A stretch of 64,000 nucleotides of DNA, taken from positions 186,001 through 250,000 of the forward strand of contig NZ_NWUC01000001.1 of NCBI RefSeq assembly GCF_002750855.1, given 5' to 3'. Below the pieces are notes generated by a model. That model had not been told where the DNA came from and ran no database searches. It worked only from the letters and a program-made list of their open reading frames with translations. Below are positions 43,742 through 52,640 of the stretch, piece after piece. Both the position numbers and the translations under genes were made by a program. This DNA comes from Neopararhizobium haloflavum. Lineage in GTDB: Bacteria > Pseudomonadota > Alphaproteobacteria > Rhizobiales > Rhizobiaceae. Positions within the stretch are counted from its first letter, which is position 1, and the number at the start of each line of letters is the position of its first letter.

Positions 43742-43764
43742 TGCACATGATGCACTATAACGCA
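43742..43764. promoter_or_regulatory. BoxR-like operator pair in divergent hydratase/dehydrogenase promoter
   Basis: TGCACATGATGCA (43742-43754, TGCA-N5-TGCA) overlaps TGCACTATAACGCA (43751-43764), whose core TATAAC resembles a -10 box. The site lies 29 bases before the fused dehydrogenase start and 37 bases before the divergent hydratase start, so one repressor could control both. Confidence 0.6.
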
Positions 43765-43792
43765 CCAAACACAAGCAGTGGAGGTGCCACCA

Positions 43793-45862
43793 ATGGCCGT
43801 TCAAATCACCCGCAAAGGCGATGTCGCAATCGTCAGCATCGACAATCCGCCGGTCAATGCCATTGGACATGCAGTGCGAGCCGGGTTGCTGGAAGCGGTC
43901 GAAACGCTTTCGGCTGATGGGACGCTGAAGGCGGTGGTGCTGACCGGAGCAGGAAAGATATTCGCTGCCGGCGCCGATGCGCGCGAGTTCGATACGCCGC
44001 CCGAGTCGCCGCACCTTCCTGACGTGGCTCTTGCCATCGAGACGGCGCCCCAGCCCTGGATCGCAGCAATCAACGGCGCTGCGCTCGGCGGAGGATGTGA
44101 GCTTGCGCTCGCCTGCCGCATGCGCATCGCCGGCACGAACGCGACGATCGGACTTCCCGAAGTGACGCTTGGCGTCGTGCCCGGAGCCGGCGGCACACAG
44201 CGCCTTCCGCGGCTTGTCGGATTGAAGAGCGCGCTCGATATCATTCCTCAAGGCAAGGTGTTGAAGGCGGATGCGGCGAAGGCCGTCGGTTTGATCGACC
44301 GTATCGCCGACGATCCCGTTGCCGAGGCAATGGCTCTCGTTGATGGCGGCAAACTCGGTTTCGGTGCGCGTCTGTCCGAGCGCGCTGCGGTCGAAGCAGA
44401 CGCGACAGCGGTCCTTGATGCGCGCAGCCGGGCCGCAAAGCGCATGCGCGGCCAGATCGCGCCGGAGCGCGCGATCGACCTTCTGGAGCGCGCGACACAG
44501 GAGGATTTCGATCGCGGGATGGCGCAGGAGCGCGAAACCTTCCTTGAATTGCGGCAAGGTGAGCAGGCCAAGGCCCTGCGCCATATCTTCTTTGCCGAAC
44601 GTGGCGCTAAGAAGCCCGATTCGATCGCGGCAGAGCCCGTGCCAGTGGACACCGTCGTCGTGATTGGCGGCGGGACGATGGGGGCTGGTATCGCTTATGC
44701 GCTGGAACGCGCAGGCTATACTGTCACGCTGGTCGAAACCGACGAGGGCGCGCGCGAGCGGGCCGAGGCCAATGTGGGGCGATTGTTCAAGGATGCGGTC
44801 AAGCGCGGATTGATGGCGCAGGAAGAGGCGGACGAACGACAGGCGCGCATCACGCTCGTCGTAGGCTATGACGATCTGCCGCCGGCCGGCCTCGCCATCG
44901 AAGCTGCCTTCGAGAGCATCGAGGTCAAGCGCGAGATATTCGGCAAGCTCGACGAAGCTTTGCCGAAGCACGCGATCCTGGCGACCAATACCTCGTATCT
45001 CGACGTCAACGAGATCGCGGCGTCGACATCGCGGCCTGAGCGCGTTCTCGGCCTGCATTTTTTCTCGCCGGCGCACATCATGAAATTGCTGGAGATCGTA
45101 CGGGCCGACAAAACCTCTCACGAGGCGCTGGCGACGGGCTTTGCGGTGGGTGCCAAGCTGAAGAAGATCCCGGTGCTCGCCGGCGTTTGTGATGGTTTCA
45201 TCGGCAATCGGATACTGTTCCGCTATCGCGAGGAAGCCGATGTCTTGATGATGGACGGTTCTCTGCCCTGGCTCATCGACGAGGCGATGGTGGAGTTTGG
45301 CATGGCGATGGGGCCATACGAGGTGCAGGATCTCTCCGGTCTCGATATTTCCTATGCGCAGCGCAAGCGCCGGGCTCCGACGCGCGATCCGAACCGCCGC
45401 TACATACCCATCGCCGACCGTATGGTTGAAGAGGGGCGCATCGGCAAGAAGGCCAGTGTTGGCTGGTATCGCTATCCGGGCGGCGGCGGCGCCGTCGTCG
45501 ATCCCCTGCTGGAGGATTTGATCACCGAGGAAGCGCATTTCGCCAAGGTCACACGCCGCGAAATCTCTCCTGACGAAATTCGGGAGAGGCTGACATTGGC
45601 GATGATCAACGAGGCCGCCGACATTCTCAACGACGGGATCGCGCAGAAGGCGTCTGATATCGATCTCGTGATGGTCCACGGCTACGGATTTCCGCGTTGG
45701 CGCGGCGGACCGATGCACTATGCCGACACGATCGGGGCAGCCGCGATACTCGACAAGATCCGCGCATTCGAGCGCGACGACCCGGTGATGTGGCGGCCAA
45801 GCCCACTGATCGTGAACCTCGCCGCCAGTGGCGGACGCTTCGCAAATGCCGGACAAGTTTGA
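43793..45862 (+). CDS. Fused enoyl-CoA hydratase / 3-hydroxyacyl-CoA dehydrogenase (FadJ/FadB-like)
   Basis: A 689-residue beta-oxidation enzyme. The N-terminal hydratase half has [15 protein letters not shown] and [14 protein letters not shown], and the dehydrogenase half begins at [16 protein letters not shown] near residue 287, with the NAD-dependent part followed by the HCD C-terminal domain ([16 protein letters not shown]). GGAGG lies just before the ATG at 43793. It should convert 2,3-dehydroadipyl-CoA to 3-oxoadipyl-CoA downstream of the box reactions. The thiolase that would complete the path is not in the window. Confidence 0.92.
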   Translation: MAVQITRKGDVAIVSIDNPPVNAIGHAVRAGLLEAVETLSADGTLKAVVLTGAGKIFAAGADAREFDTPPESPHLPDVALAIETAPQPWIAAINGAALGGGCELALACRMRIAGTNATIGLPEVTLGVVPGAGGTQRLPRLVGLKSALDIIPQGKVLKADAAKAVGLIDRIADDPVAEAMALVDGGKLGFGARLSERAAVEADATAVLDARSRAAKRMRGQIAPERAIDLLERATQEDFDRGMAQERETFLELRQGEQAKALRHIFFAERGAKKPDSIAAEPVPVDTVVVIGGGTMGAGIAYALERAGYTVTLVETDEGARERAEANVGRLFKDAVKRGLMAQEEADERQARITLVVGYDDLPPAGLAIEAAFESIEVKREIFGKLDEALPKHAILATNTSYLDVNEIAASTSRPERVLGLHFFSPAHIMKLLEIVRADKTSHEALATGFAVGAKLKKIPVLAGVCDGFIGNRILFRYREEADVLMMDGSLPWLIDEAMVEFGMAMGPYEVQDLSGLDISYAQRKRRAPTRDPNRRYIPIADRMVEEGRIGKKASVGWYRYPGGGGAVVDPLLEDLITEEAHFAKVTRREISPDEIRERLTLAMINEAADILNDGIAQKASDIDLVMVHGYGFPRWRGGPMHYADTIGAAAILDKIRAFERDDPVMWRPSPLIVNLAASGGRFANAGQV

Positions 45863-45971
45863 GAATCGTCAGACTGCGGGCATGATCCGAAACCGTACGT
45901 AACGAAGGCATGCCGGGCGGGTTGGGCTTGCGCTCAACCTGCTCCATCGTGATCACCAGGCAGTCCAGCAT

Positions 45972-46670
45972 TCAGATGTCCAGCAGATGCCGGGCGTCCT
46001 GATTGTAAAGCGTGGGGTTGTTGCCGGCGTTGTGTTCGCCCTTGTTCTGCCGATCCTTCATCAGATCGATCGCCTTGCGCACGGCGGGCCGGTTCTTGAT
46101 CGTCTCGCGCCAGCGTTGGACCTGCGGGAACGGATCGAGGGAGACGTCGAGGTTTTTGGCGATGAAGGCCCATGGAAACGAGAGCATGTCGGCGACGGAG
46201 TATTCGCCGAGAATGAAATCGCGATCGCGCAGGCGCCACTCCAGTACGGCGAGCGTGCGCTCATATTCGCCGCGATAGCGCGTGAGCGCGTAGTCCTGCC
46301 CGTCCTTCGGCCCGTACATGCGGAAATGCGATAGCTGACCCGCCATCGGACCCTGGTTGCCGGTCTGCCAGAACAGCCACTCCATCGCTTCCTTCCGGCC
46401 CAAGGGGTCGGAAGGCATGAAGCGGCCTGTCTTGTCGGCCAGATACCACAGGATCGCGCCGGACTCGAAGACCGGCACGGGATCGCCGGCAACGTCATGA
46501 TCCACGATCGCCGGCATCTTCGCATTCGGGTTGATGGCAAGAAACTGCGGTGTGAATTGTGCGCCGTGGAAGATGTCGAGGAAGTGCGCGGTATAGGGCA
46601 GCCCGCATTCCTCGAGCATGATGGAGACTTTCCAGCCGTTCGGGGTGGGCGCGTAGTAAAGGTCGATCAT
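45972..46670 (-). CDS. Glutathione S-transferase-like protein, possible maleylpyruvate isomerase
   Basis: A 232-residue GST with the thioredoxin-like N-domain (IDLYYAPTPNGWKVSIMLEE) and glutathione-site segment MPAIVDHD plus FESGAILWYLAD. It resembles YfcG/YghU-like GSTs more than classical zeta-class isomerases. As the last gene after gentisate dioxygenase, a glutathione-dependent maleylpyruvate isomerase role is plausible but unproven. The ATG at 46670 has a GAGA ribosome site; a start at 46697 overlapping the upstream gene is possible. Confidence 0.8.
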   Translation of the reverse strand: MIDLYYAPTPNGWKVSIMLEECGLPYTAHFLDIFHGAQFTPQFLAINPNAKMPAIVDHDVAGDPVPVFESGAILWYLADKTGRFMPSDPLGRKEAMEWLFWQTGNQGPMAGQLSHFRMYGPKDGQDYALTRYRGEYERTLAVLEWRLRDRDFILGEYSVADMLSFPWAFIAKNLDVSLDPFPQVQRWRETIKNRPAVRKAIDLMKDRQNKGEHNAGNNPTLYNQDARHLLDI

Positions 46671-46683
46671 CGATATCTCGTTT

Positions 46684-47724
46684 TCAGGCGTTGCCACGCG
46701 CTTCGCGCCAGAGGCCGAGCTTTTCCTGCACGGCGCGATCCGAATAGGAAAACAGCACGGATTCCTCTGCCGGTTCGTGGACCACCGGCTTCCAGGAAGG
46801 CGCGACGAAGATGTCCTGCGGTCCCCATTCGATCACGCTGTCACCGATCCGGCTCTTACCCTTTCCTTCGACGCAGACGAACACGGTGGCGTCGGTCGAA
46901 CGGTAGGGCGTGGTGCCGCCTTTCGGCAGGAGCTGGATGAAGGTCGCGATGGTCGGCATGGCGAAGCCGCCGTCGAGCGGGTTGGTATAGCGCAGCTTGT
47001 AGCCGTGGCACGGATCCGGGTCGCCGCCCTTTTTCATGGCATCCAGCGTGGCACGGCTCTTTTCATACGGATAGTTGAAGATCGGCGAGACATGGCCGCC
47101 GCGCGGCGCGTCGACCGGCATCAGATTGTGGCCGAACTCGTTGTAGGATTGGCCGGTCTGACGTGTGATCTTCTGCGCATCATCGTCCATGCCCTCGGCG
47201 AAAGAGGCGTCGAGAAAGGATACCAGGGGGATGTCGAGACCATCGAGCCAGAACATGGGCTTGTCGGTCTCATTGCCGTGGTCGTGCCAGGCCATCTGCG
47301 GCGTGATGACGAAGTCGCCATAGTTCATCACCGTCTTCTCGCCGTTTACCGCCGTGTGTGCGCCGGAGCCTTCGAGCACGAAGCGCAGCGCTGATTGTGT
47401 GTGGCGATGGGCCGGCGCAACCTCGCCGGGGAGCACGAGCTGGACTCCCGCATAAAGCGACGTGGTGACCTTCGATTCCCCGCGAAGTCCCGGATTTTCT
47501 AGGATCAGGACGCGGCGCTCGGCTTCCTTCGCGGTGATCAGACCGCCGGCCTCCATCATCGCGTCCCGGATTTCGGCGAACCTCCATCCAACTGCCTGGC
47601 ACTTCGACTTCGGTTCCGGCGTGACGAGCGCACCGAGCACGGTCCAGAGCGGCGTCATGTTCTGCTTGTCGATCTTGTCGTAGAAGGCGCGTCTTTCGGG
47701 TGTGTCCTGCGGAGCCTGATGCAT
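46684..47724 (-). CDS. Gentisate 1,2-dioxygenase
   Basis: A 346-residue bicupin ring-cleavage dioxygenase. Iron ligands are expected in APAHRHTQSALRFVLEG and in the later HDHGNET histidines, the pattern of gentisate and salicylate 1,2-dioxygenases. It would cleave gentisate to maleylpyruvate with oxygen and ferrous iron. The hydroxylase and ligase genes upstream favour gentisate over direct salicylate cleavage, though related enzymes accept both. It starts 15 bases after the ligase stop. Confidence 0.92.
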   Translation of the reverse strand: MHQAPQDTPERRAFYDKIDKQNMTPLWTVLGALVTPEPKSKCQAVGWRFAEIRDAMMEAGGLITAKEAERRVLILENPGLRGESKVTTSLYAGVQLVLPGEVAPAHRHTQSALRFVLEGSGAHTAVNGEKTVMNYGDFVITPQMAWHDHGNETDKPMFWLDGLDIPLVSFLDASFAEGMDDDAQKITRQTGQSYNEFGHNLMPVDAPRGGHVSPIFNYPYEKSRATLDAMKKGGDPDPCHGYKLRYTNPLDGGFAMPTIATFIQLLPKGGTTPYRSTDATVFVCVEGKGKSRIGDSVIEWGPQDIFVAPSWKPVVHEPAEESVLFSYSDRAVQEKLGLWREARGNA

Positions 47725-47739
47725 GGCGGGCGTCCTTGT

Positions 47740-49362
47740 TCAGCGTTTCGATAGGGCCTGGCGGTCGAGCTTCCCGGTGCCGGTTTTCGGCAATTCGTCG
47801 AGATAGTCGACCAATCGAGGATATTTGTAGGGCAGAAGCTTGCGTTTGACGAAATCCTGCAGCGCCTTGGTTTCGTCCGCATCCGGATTGAAACCCTCGC
47901 GCAACCTGACAAACGCACGCAGCGTCATGCGCTTGTCCTCCATCTGGTGGGCGAGCACGGCACATTCGTGAACATGAGGATGCTCGGCCAGGCAGCGTTC
48001 GACCTCGAGCGGCCACACCCACTGGCCGGATACCTTGATGAGGTCGTCGGCGCGGCCTTGAAAGAAGTAGAACCCGTCGCGCTCGACAAAGCGGTCTCCC
48101 GTGTAAAGCCAATCGCCGCGCATCGTCTCGGCGGTCTTGTCCGGGCGGTTCCAGTAAAGCGGCGCGGAAGAGTGCCCGCGCACCCACATGACGCCTTCCT
48201 CGCCGGCTGAAATTTCCTTGCCGTCATTGTCGCGCAGGACGATCTCGTAGCCTGGAACGCGCCGGCCGGCCGAGCCCAGCCGCTTGTCCGATCGCGTGTT
48301 GGAAACATAGATGTGCAGAACCTCCGTGGAGCCCAGGCCCTCCATGATCTCAAGGCCGGTCAGGCTTTTCCACTGGCCGAAGATTTCCTCCGACAGAGTT
48401 TCTGCCGCGGAGACCGAAAGCCGGATGGAGGAAAGGTCGCGGGTCTTGGCGGCGGGATCGCGGCAAAGGGCGGTGTAGAGGGTCGGCAGGCCGAAAAAGA
48501 CCGTCGGTCGGAACCGTTCCACGGTTTCAAGGATCCGGTCCGGCTCCGGCCGTCCTGGCATCAGCAGGCTGGTGGCGCCGGCAGCGAACGGAAACGTGAT
48601 GCCGTTGCCGAAGCCGTAGGCGAAGAAGAGCTTCGGCACCGAAAAACAGACATCGTCCTGCGACAGGTCCAGCAGGTGCCGGGCATAGGACTGCACCGTA
48701 TAGGCCATGTCGTGCTGTAGATGTACGATCCCTTTCGGGCGGCCCGTCGACCCGGATGAATACATCCAGAAGCACATGTCGTCCGGGCCGGTGTCGGCGC
48801 AATCCAGCGTGTCCGGCATGTCATCGGTGAAGTCCGATGCCAGGATGAACGGTGCCTTGCCCGCTGAAACCTCGCCATTGGCGATGACCACCTTTTCAAG
48901 TGCCGTGCCATTCATCGCTTCGCCGCTGAATACGGCCGCGAGATCGTGATCGCAGACTGCGACGCGCGCTCCGGTGTCGGCCAGGAAGAAGTTCAGCAGA
49001 TCGGGTGTGGTCAGCGTGTTGAGGAGGACGGGCACGAAGCCGGCCCGCACCGCCCCGAAAAAGGCCGCGACGAAGGCCGGTGTATCGTCGAGAAAGAAGG
49101 CGATGCGGTCGCCTCGCTTCAGTCCCTCGGCGGCAAAGGCGTTGCCCCAGCGCGCGGCCTCGGCACACAACGCGCGATAGGTGCGCTCGCCTGCCGGCCC
49201 GGTTACCGCGAGCTTGTCGGGATTACGGGCGAGATTGTCGAACAGTATCGCACTCGCATTGGAGTGCGCGGCCTTGTCGAAGCCGATTTCGGCGGCGCCT
49301 GCGGTTTCGCCGACATGGTCGATGATCCTTGCGTCCGATGCTTCGGGCAGGTCCGCCGTCAT
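47740..49362 (-). CDS. Aryl-CoA ligase (benzoate-CoA ligase family), probably for a hydroxybenzoate
   Basis: A 540-residue AMP-forming ligase with MYSSGSTGRPKG and the C-terminal lysine region PKTGTGKLDRQALSK. It is a divergent relative of the benzoate-CoA ligase at 32251 and retains VPKLFFAYGFGNGITFPF near the substrate pocket. Its operon partners (aryl-CoA hydroxylase, gentisate dioxygenase) indicate salicylate or 3-hydroxybenzoate as substrate. The ATG overlaps the hydroxylase stop by four bases. Confidence 0.88.
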   Translation of the reverse strand: MTADLPEASDARIIDHVGETAGAAEIGFDKAAHSNASAILFDNLARNPDKLAVTGPAGERTYRALCAEAARWGNAFAAEGLKRGDRIAFFLDDTPAFVAAFFGAVRAGFVPVLLNTLTTPDLLNFFLADTGARVAVCDHDLAAVFSGEAMNGTALEKVVIANGEVSAGKAPFILASDFTDDMPDTLDCADTGPDDMCFWMYSSGSTGRPKGIVHLQHDMAYTVQSYARHLLDLSQDDVCFSVPKLFFAYGFGNGITFPFAAGATSLLMPGRPEPDRILETVERFRPTVFFGLPTLYTALCRDPAAKTRDLSSIRLSVSAAETLSEEIFGQWKSLTGLEIMEGLGSTEVLHIYVSNTRSDKRLGSAGRRVPGYEIVLRDNDGKEISAGEEGVMWVRGHSSAPLYWNRPDKTAETMRGDWLYTGDRFVERDGFYFFQGRADDLIKVSGQWVWPLEVERCLAEHPHVHECAVLAHQMEDKRMTLRAFVRLREGFNPDADETKALQDFVKRKLLPYKYPRLVDYLDELPKTGTGKLDRQALSKR

Positions 49363-50501
49363 GTCGCGCTCCGCAGCTTGTGTGTTTCGTAGGCGGCCAT
49401 GAAATCCGGCGCCAGCCCGCGCAGCCGGTCCATGTCGACGCGTCCTGACCGGGTGATGTAATCGAAGCCGAAATCAAGCGGCTCGAGGCTCATCTTTTCC
49501 GGGAAATGATCGTACCAGAGCGCGGAGGTGTTCGCGGCATCAACGATCTTCCGGGCGATCGGCATACGGTCACGCGCGAAAGCCGCAAGCGCTGCGGCAA
49601 GGTCCTGACTGTCCCGAAGCGCACGGGCAAGGGCGATCGCATCTTCCATCGCAAGGCGCGTGCCCGAGCCTATGGAGAAATGCGCCGTGTGCGCCGCGTC
49701 TCCGAGAATGACCCTGTTGCCTGCGACCCAACCGCTGCACCAGAGCTTGGGAAACCGGCGCCATGCGGATTTGTTGGTGATCAGTGGTGCGCCCTCAAGT
49801 GCGTCGGCGAAGATTTCCTCGCAGATGCGCGCCGACGCGTCCTCGTCCATGGCATCGAAACCATATGCATCGTAGGTCGCGGCGTCGCATTCCACGATGA
49901 AGGTGCTCTTGCCCGGTGCGTAGCGATAGTGATGGGCGTTGAACGTGCCCTTGCCGGTTTCGACGAAGGTCTGCGTCAGCGTGTCGAATGCGCGGTTCGT
50001 GCCGAACCAGGCGAACCGGTTCTGGAAGTGATCGAGCGCGGGGGAAAAGGCGTCTTCCTGCGTGCGGCGGACGAGCGAGTTGAGCCCATCGGCGCCGATG
50101 ACGAGATCGGCGCCCATTGACGCGAGGTCAGCGACCGGCTTGCTGAAGCGCAGTTCCACGCCGGTATCGGCCGCCCGCTTCTGCAGAAGCTGGAGCAGTT
50201 GCAGGCGTCCGATCGCGGCAAAGCCTATGCCGTCGATCGTCACGCGCTCGCCCTTGAGAACGAGCGTCATGTTGCGCCAGCGCTCCATATGCGGCGTTAT
50301 GAGATCATGGGTGGCCGGGTCGTCCGCCTTGAGGAAGTCGAGTGCCTGATCGGAAAAGACAACGCCGAAACCAAAGGTCGCATCGAGCGGATTTTGCTCA
50401 TGCACCGTGACACGCGCCGAAGGCATGGCGCTCTTGATCAGCGTTGCGGCGTAGAGGCCCGCCGGCCCACCGCCAATCACGTCCACCGCCGAAAGATTCA
50501 C
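49359..50501 (-). CDS. FAD-dependent aryl-CoA monooxygenase (salicylyl-CoA 5-hydroxylase type), GTG start
   Basis: A 380-residue flavoprotein. The FAD motif is VIGGGPAGLYAATL at the N-terminus, followed by TFGFGVVFSDQALDFL, which is typical of salicylyl-CoA 5-hydroxylase and the N-terminal part of 2-aminobenzoyl-CoA monooxygenase/reductase. GDAAHTAHFSIGSGTRLAMED is the second flavin motif. It lacks the fused flavin-reductase-like domain of the longer relatives. GGAGG lies seven bases before the GTG at 50501; a TTG is next to it. It would hydroxylate an aryl-CoA para to the ring hydroxyl, giving gentisyl-CoA. Confidence 0.85.
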   Translation of the reverse strand: MNLSAVDVIGGGPAGLYAATLIKSAMPSARVTVHEQNPLDATFGFGVVFSDQALDFLKADDPATHDLITPHMERWRNMTLVLKGERVTIDGIGFAAIGRLQLLQLLQKRAADTGVELRFSKPVADLASMGADLVIGADGLNSLVRRTQEDAFSPALDHFQNRFAWFGTNRAFDTLTQTFVETGKGTFNAHHYRYAPGKSTFIVECDAATYDAYGFDAMDEDASARICEEIFADALEGAPLITNKSAWRRFPKLWCSGWVAGNRVILGDAAHTAHFSIGSGTRLAMEDAIALARALRDSQDLAAALAAFARDRMPIARKIVDAANTSALWYDHFPEKMSLEPLDFGFDYITRSGRVDMDRLRGLAPDFMAAYETHKLRSAT

Positions 50502-50596
50502 CAAATCCCTCCTCCCTAGACCGGCCATCAAGCTTGACAGAAAGCGTAACGAACGTTTGCATATGATGCAAACATTTTTACCCAAAGGAAAAATGA
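50502..50596. promoter_or_regulatory. Divergent promoter region with 19-base palindrome
   Basis: GTTTGCAT-ATG-ATGCAAAC (50555-50573) is a perfect eight-base inverted repeat with a three-base spacer. It contains TGCA-N5-TGCA, the same layout as the BoxR-like sites. It lies between the aryl-CoA hydroxylase operon and the thioesterase-IclR unit. It may be the IclR operator, a BoxR site, or both. Confidence 0.6.
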
Positions 50597-51019
50597 ATGA
50601 ACGATTCCCTATTCGAGCATGTCGTGCCGGTGAGCTTCGGCCATTGCGATCCTGCCGGAATCGTCTTCTATCCCAACTTCTTTCGCTGGTTCGATGCAGG
50701 ATTTCATGCCTTCCTCGCCCATCGTAGCTGCCCGCAATCGGTTCTGGCCGAGAAGCTCGGGACGATCGGTCCGGGGCTGATCGATGTCGGCGCCACCTTT
50801 CGTTCGCCGGTCACGCATGGCGACGAACTGCGTCTTTCCGTGCAGGTGGAAGCGTGGCGCACGCGCAGTTTTCGCGTCGCCTATCGCGGCATGGTGGGGC
50901 AAAGGTTGGCGCTGGAAGGCTTCGAAGTGCGCGGGCTCTTCATGCGCGAGGATGATCGCCTCGTTGCCGCTCCGGTCGCGCCGTTGAGGGCGATGGTCGA
51001 GGGAGGTGCGAATGGCTGA
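50597..51019 (+). CDS. 4-hydroxybenzoyl-CoA thioesterase-family protein, possible gentisyl-CoA thioesterase
   Basis: A 140-residue hotdog thioesterase with FGHCDPAGIVFYPNFFRWF, where the aspartate of CDPAG is the catalytic residue in this family. AAGGA lies before the ATG at 50597. It is divergent from the hydroxylase gene and shares its control region, so release of gentisate from gentisyl-CoA is the natural role; this is inferred. Its last bases overlap the regulator start. Confidence 0.85.
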   Translation: MNDSLFEHVVPVSFGHCDPAGIVFYPNFFRWFDAGFHAFLAHRSCPQSVLAEKLGTIGPGLIDVGATFRSPVTHGDELRLSVQVEAWRTRSFRVAYRGMVGQRLALEGFEVRGLFMREDDRLVAAPVAPLRAMVEGGANG

Positions 51020-51812
51020 CGACATACCCCGGCAAGCCGAGGCGCAGGGCGGAATCCAGTCGCTCGACGCCGCATTGCGTGTATTGATGGCGATGGCGAA
51101 CATGGAAGGTGCGGTGGGGGTCTCCGATCTTGCCCGTGCGTGTGGCATGCCGGTCAGCAAGACGCATCGGTATCTTGCCTCGTTCATTCATGCCGGGCTC
51201 GTCTGTCAGGCCGGGCGATCGGGGCGCTACGATCTCGGGCCGCGCGCCATCGAGATCGGACTGGCCGCGCTGAGCAGGCATGATTTCGTCAACGCCGCGT
51301 CGGACGATCTGCATCGGTTGACAGTAGAGACCGGGCTGACAGCGCTCCTTTGCGTCTGGGGCAATTCCGGACCCACCGTCGTGCGCTGGGAGCGTGCGGC
51401 ATCGTTCATTGCCACCTCGCTCGGTCTCGGGACGACCCTGCCGCTTTTGACCTCCGCGACCGGCCGGATATGCCTAGCCTATCTGCCGGGCGCGGTCACG
51501 GGGGCGCTTCTGGACGAAGAACTGGCGCGCGGACTGGCCAGCCCGCAGATTTTCCACGATCTGGAATTAAACCAGGCTGACGTCGCGCGGTTGGCGGCGG
51601 ACGTGCGCGATCAAGGATATGCCACGGTGGATGGCCGGTTCATTCCCGGTCTCGTGGCCCTCGCAGCGCCGATCCTCGATTGGCAAGGTGAGGCGCAGGC
51701 CGTGGTGACGCTGATCGGGGCCGATCCGCGCCTGATCGAACCGGGTGCCGCGCAGATCGGCTCGTTGAAGGAATTCTGCGCCAGCCATTCGATCGTCTCG
51801 GTCAGCCGTTGA
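51012..51812 (+). CDS. IclR-family transcriptional regulator
   Basis: A 266-residue regulator. The winged helix-turn-helix is at about residues 14-60 (GVSDLARACGMPVSKTHRYL) and the IclR ligand-binding domain follows, with LGLGTTLPLLTSATGRICLA. GGAGG lies five bases before the ATG at 51012, within the end of the thioesterase gene. IclR proteins often sense aromatic acids; it most likely controls the divergent gentisate-forming genes. Confidence 0.9.
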   Translation: MADDIPRQAEAQGGIQSLDAALRVLMAMANMEGAVGVSDLARACGMPVSKTHRYLASFIHAGLVCQAGRSGRYDLGPRAIEIGLAALSRHDFVNAASDDLHRLTVETGLTALLCVWGNSGPTVVRWERAASFIATSLGLGTTLPLLTSATGRICLAYLPGAVTGALLDEELARGLASPQIFHDLELNQADVARLAADVRDQGYATVDGRFIPGLVALAAPILDWQGEAQAVVTLIGADPRLIEPGAAQIGSLKEFCASHSIVSVSR

Positions 51813-51924
51813 GAGGTGTCAGGCGCCATATCGTTTTTTGTCACTGGTAATCGCCGGGTTGCGCCTCTAAGTATCGCAGACGCCAAATTGCACGAGGCCG
51901 GAACTTCCGGACAGCGAATTGACC

Positions 51925-52614
51925 ATGCAAGGCCAAGCGGACGACGATTCGGGCTCAAACGATGAGGAGCCTCCAAGTCCGCGTTTCAAGCGACGGCGGG
52001 GGCGCAAGGTCCGCCGACTGCATTTTTCCGAGATTCTGGCGGACCTCGCCAATGACGAAGACCGCGAGCGCATATCCGTCGGCGATCTTCTGATCGCCAT
52101 GGGGGATCGTGCCTTCGGCGCATTGATGCTGGTGTTTGCATTGCCGAACGTGATCCCGACGCCGCCGGGCACATCGGCCATTCTTGGAGCGCCGCTCGTT
52201 TTTCTCGCGGCGCAGATGATGTTCGGTCAAAGACCGTGGCTTCCGAAGGTCATTGCGGCCCGGTCCATGACGCGGGTCGATTTCGCCGCTCTCGTTGACC
52301 GGCTCGGGCCGTGGCTCGCGCGAGCGGAAAAGCTGCTCAAGCCGCGCCTTTCCGCACTCACCGTCCAACCAGCGGAAAACGTGATCGGGCTGCTGTGCCT
52401 GATCATGGCGATCATCCTCGTTTTGCCGATTCCACTCGGGAACATCCTGCCGGCTCTTGCCATCAGCATGTTTGCCTTCGCCATCCTCGAGCGTGACGGC
52501 GTATGGGTCATCCTCGGCACGAGCGTCTTCGCGCTGACGCTGTTTGTCGTTGGCGGGGTCGTCTACGCGCTTTTCAAGGCAGCCGTCTTTCTCTTCAACA
52601 AATCGTTCGAATAA
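51925..52614 (+). CDS. ExoD-like exopolysaccharide synthesis protein
   Basis: A 229-residue membrane protein of the ExoD family. A basic N-terminus ([15 protein letters not shown]) is followed by [19 protein letters not shown] and several hydrophobic segments. ExoD affects exopolysaccharide production and alkaline tolerance in rhizobia; the molecular role is unclear. An alternative TTG start lies six bases upstream. It precedes the TerC-like gene by 26 bases and may be cotranscribed. Confidence 0.8.
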   Translation: MQGQADDDSGSNDEEPPSPRFKRRRGRKVRRLHFSEILADLANDEDRERISVGDLLIAMGDRAFGALMLVFALPNVIPTPPGTSAILGAPLVFLAAQMMFGQRPWLPKVIAARSMTRVDFAALVDRLGPWLARAEKLLKPRLSALTVQPAENVIGLLCLIMAIILVLPIPLGNILPALAISMFAFAILERDGVWVILGTSVFALTLFVVGGVVYALFKAAVFLFNKSFE

Positions 52615-52640
52615 CCAGTTCTTCCAACGGAATCGCCGTC

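Noticed and set aside
43736-45856. 706-codon antisense frame to the fused hydratase/dehydrogenase gene
   Set aside because: The plus strand encodes a clear two-domain enzyme; the antisense product has no family features and arises from high third-position GC.
46684-47724. Direct salicylate 1,2-dioxygenase instead of gentisate dioxygenase
   Set aside because: The families are close and this cannot be excluded, but the operon has a ligase and a hydroxylase that would be needless for direct salicylate cleavage.
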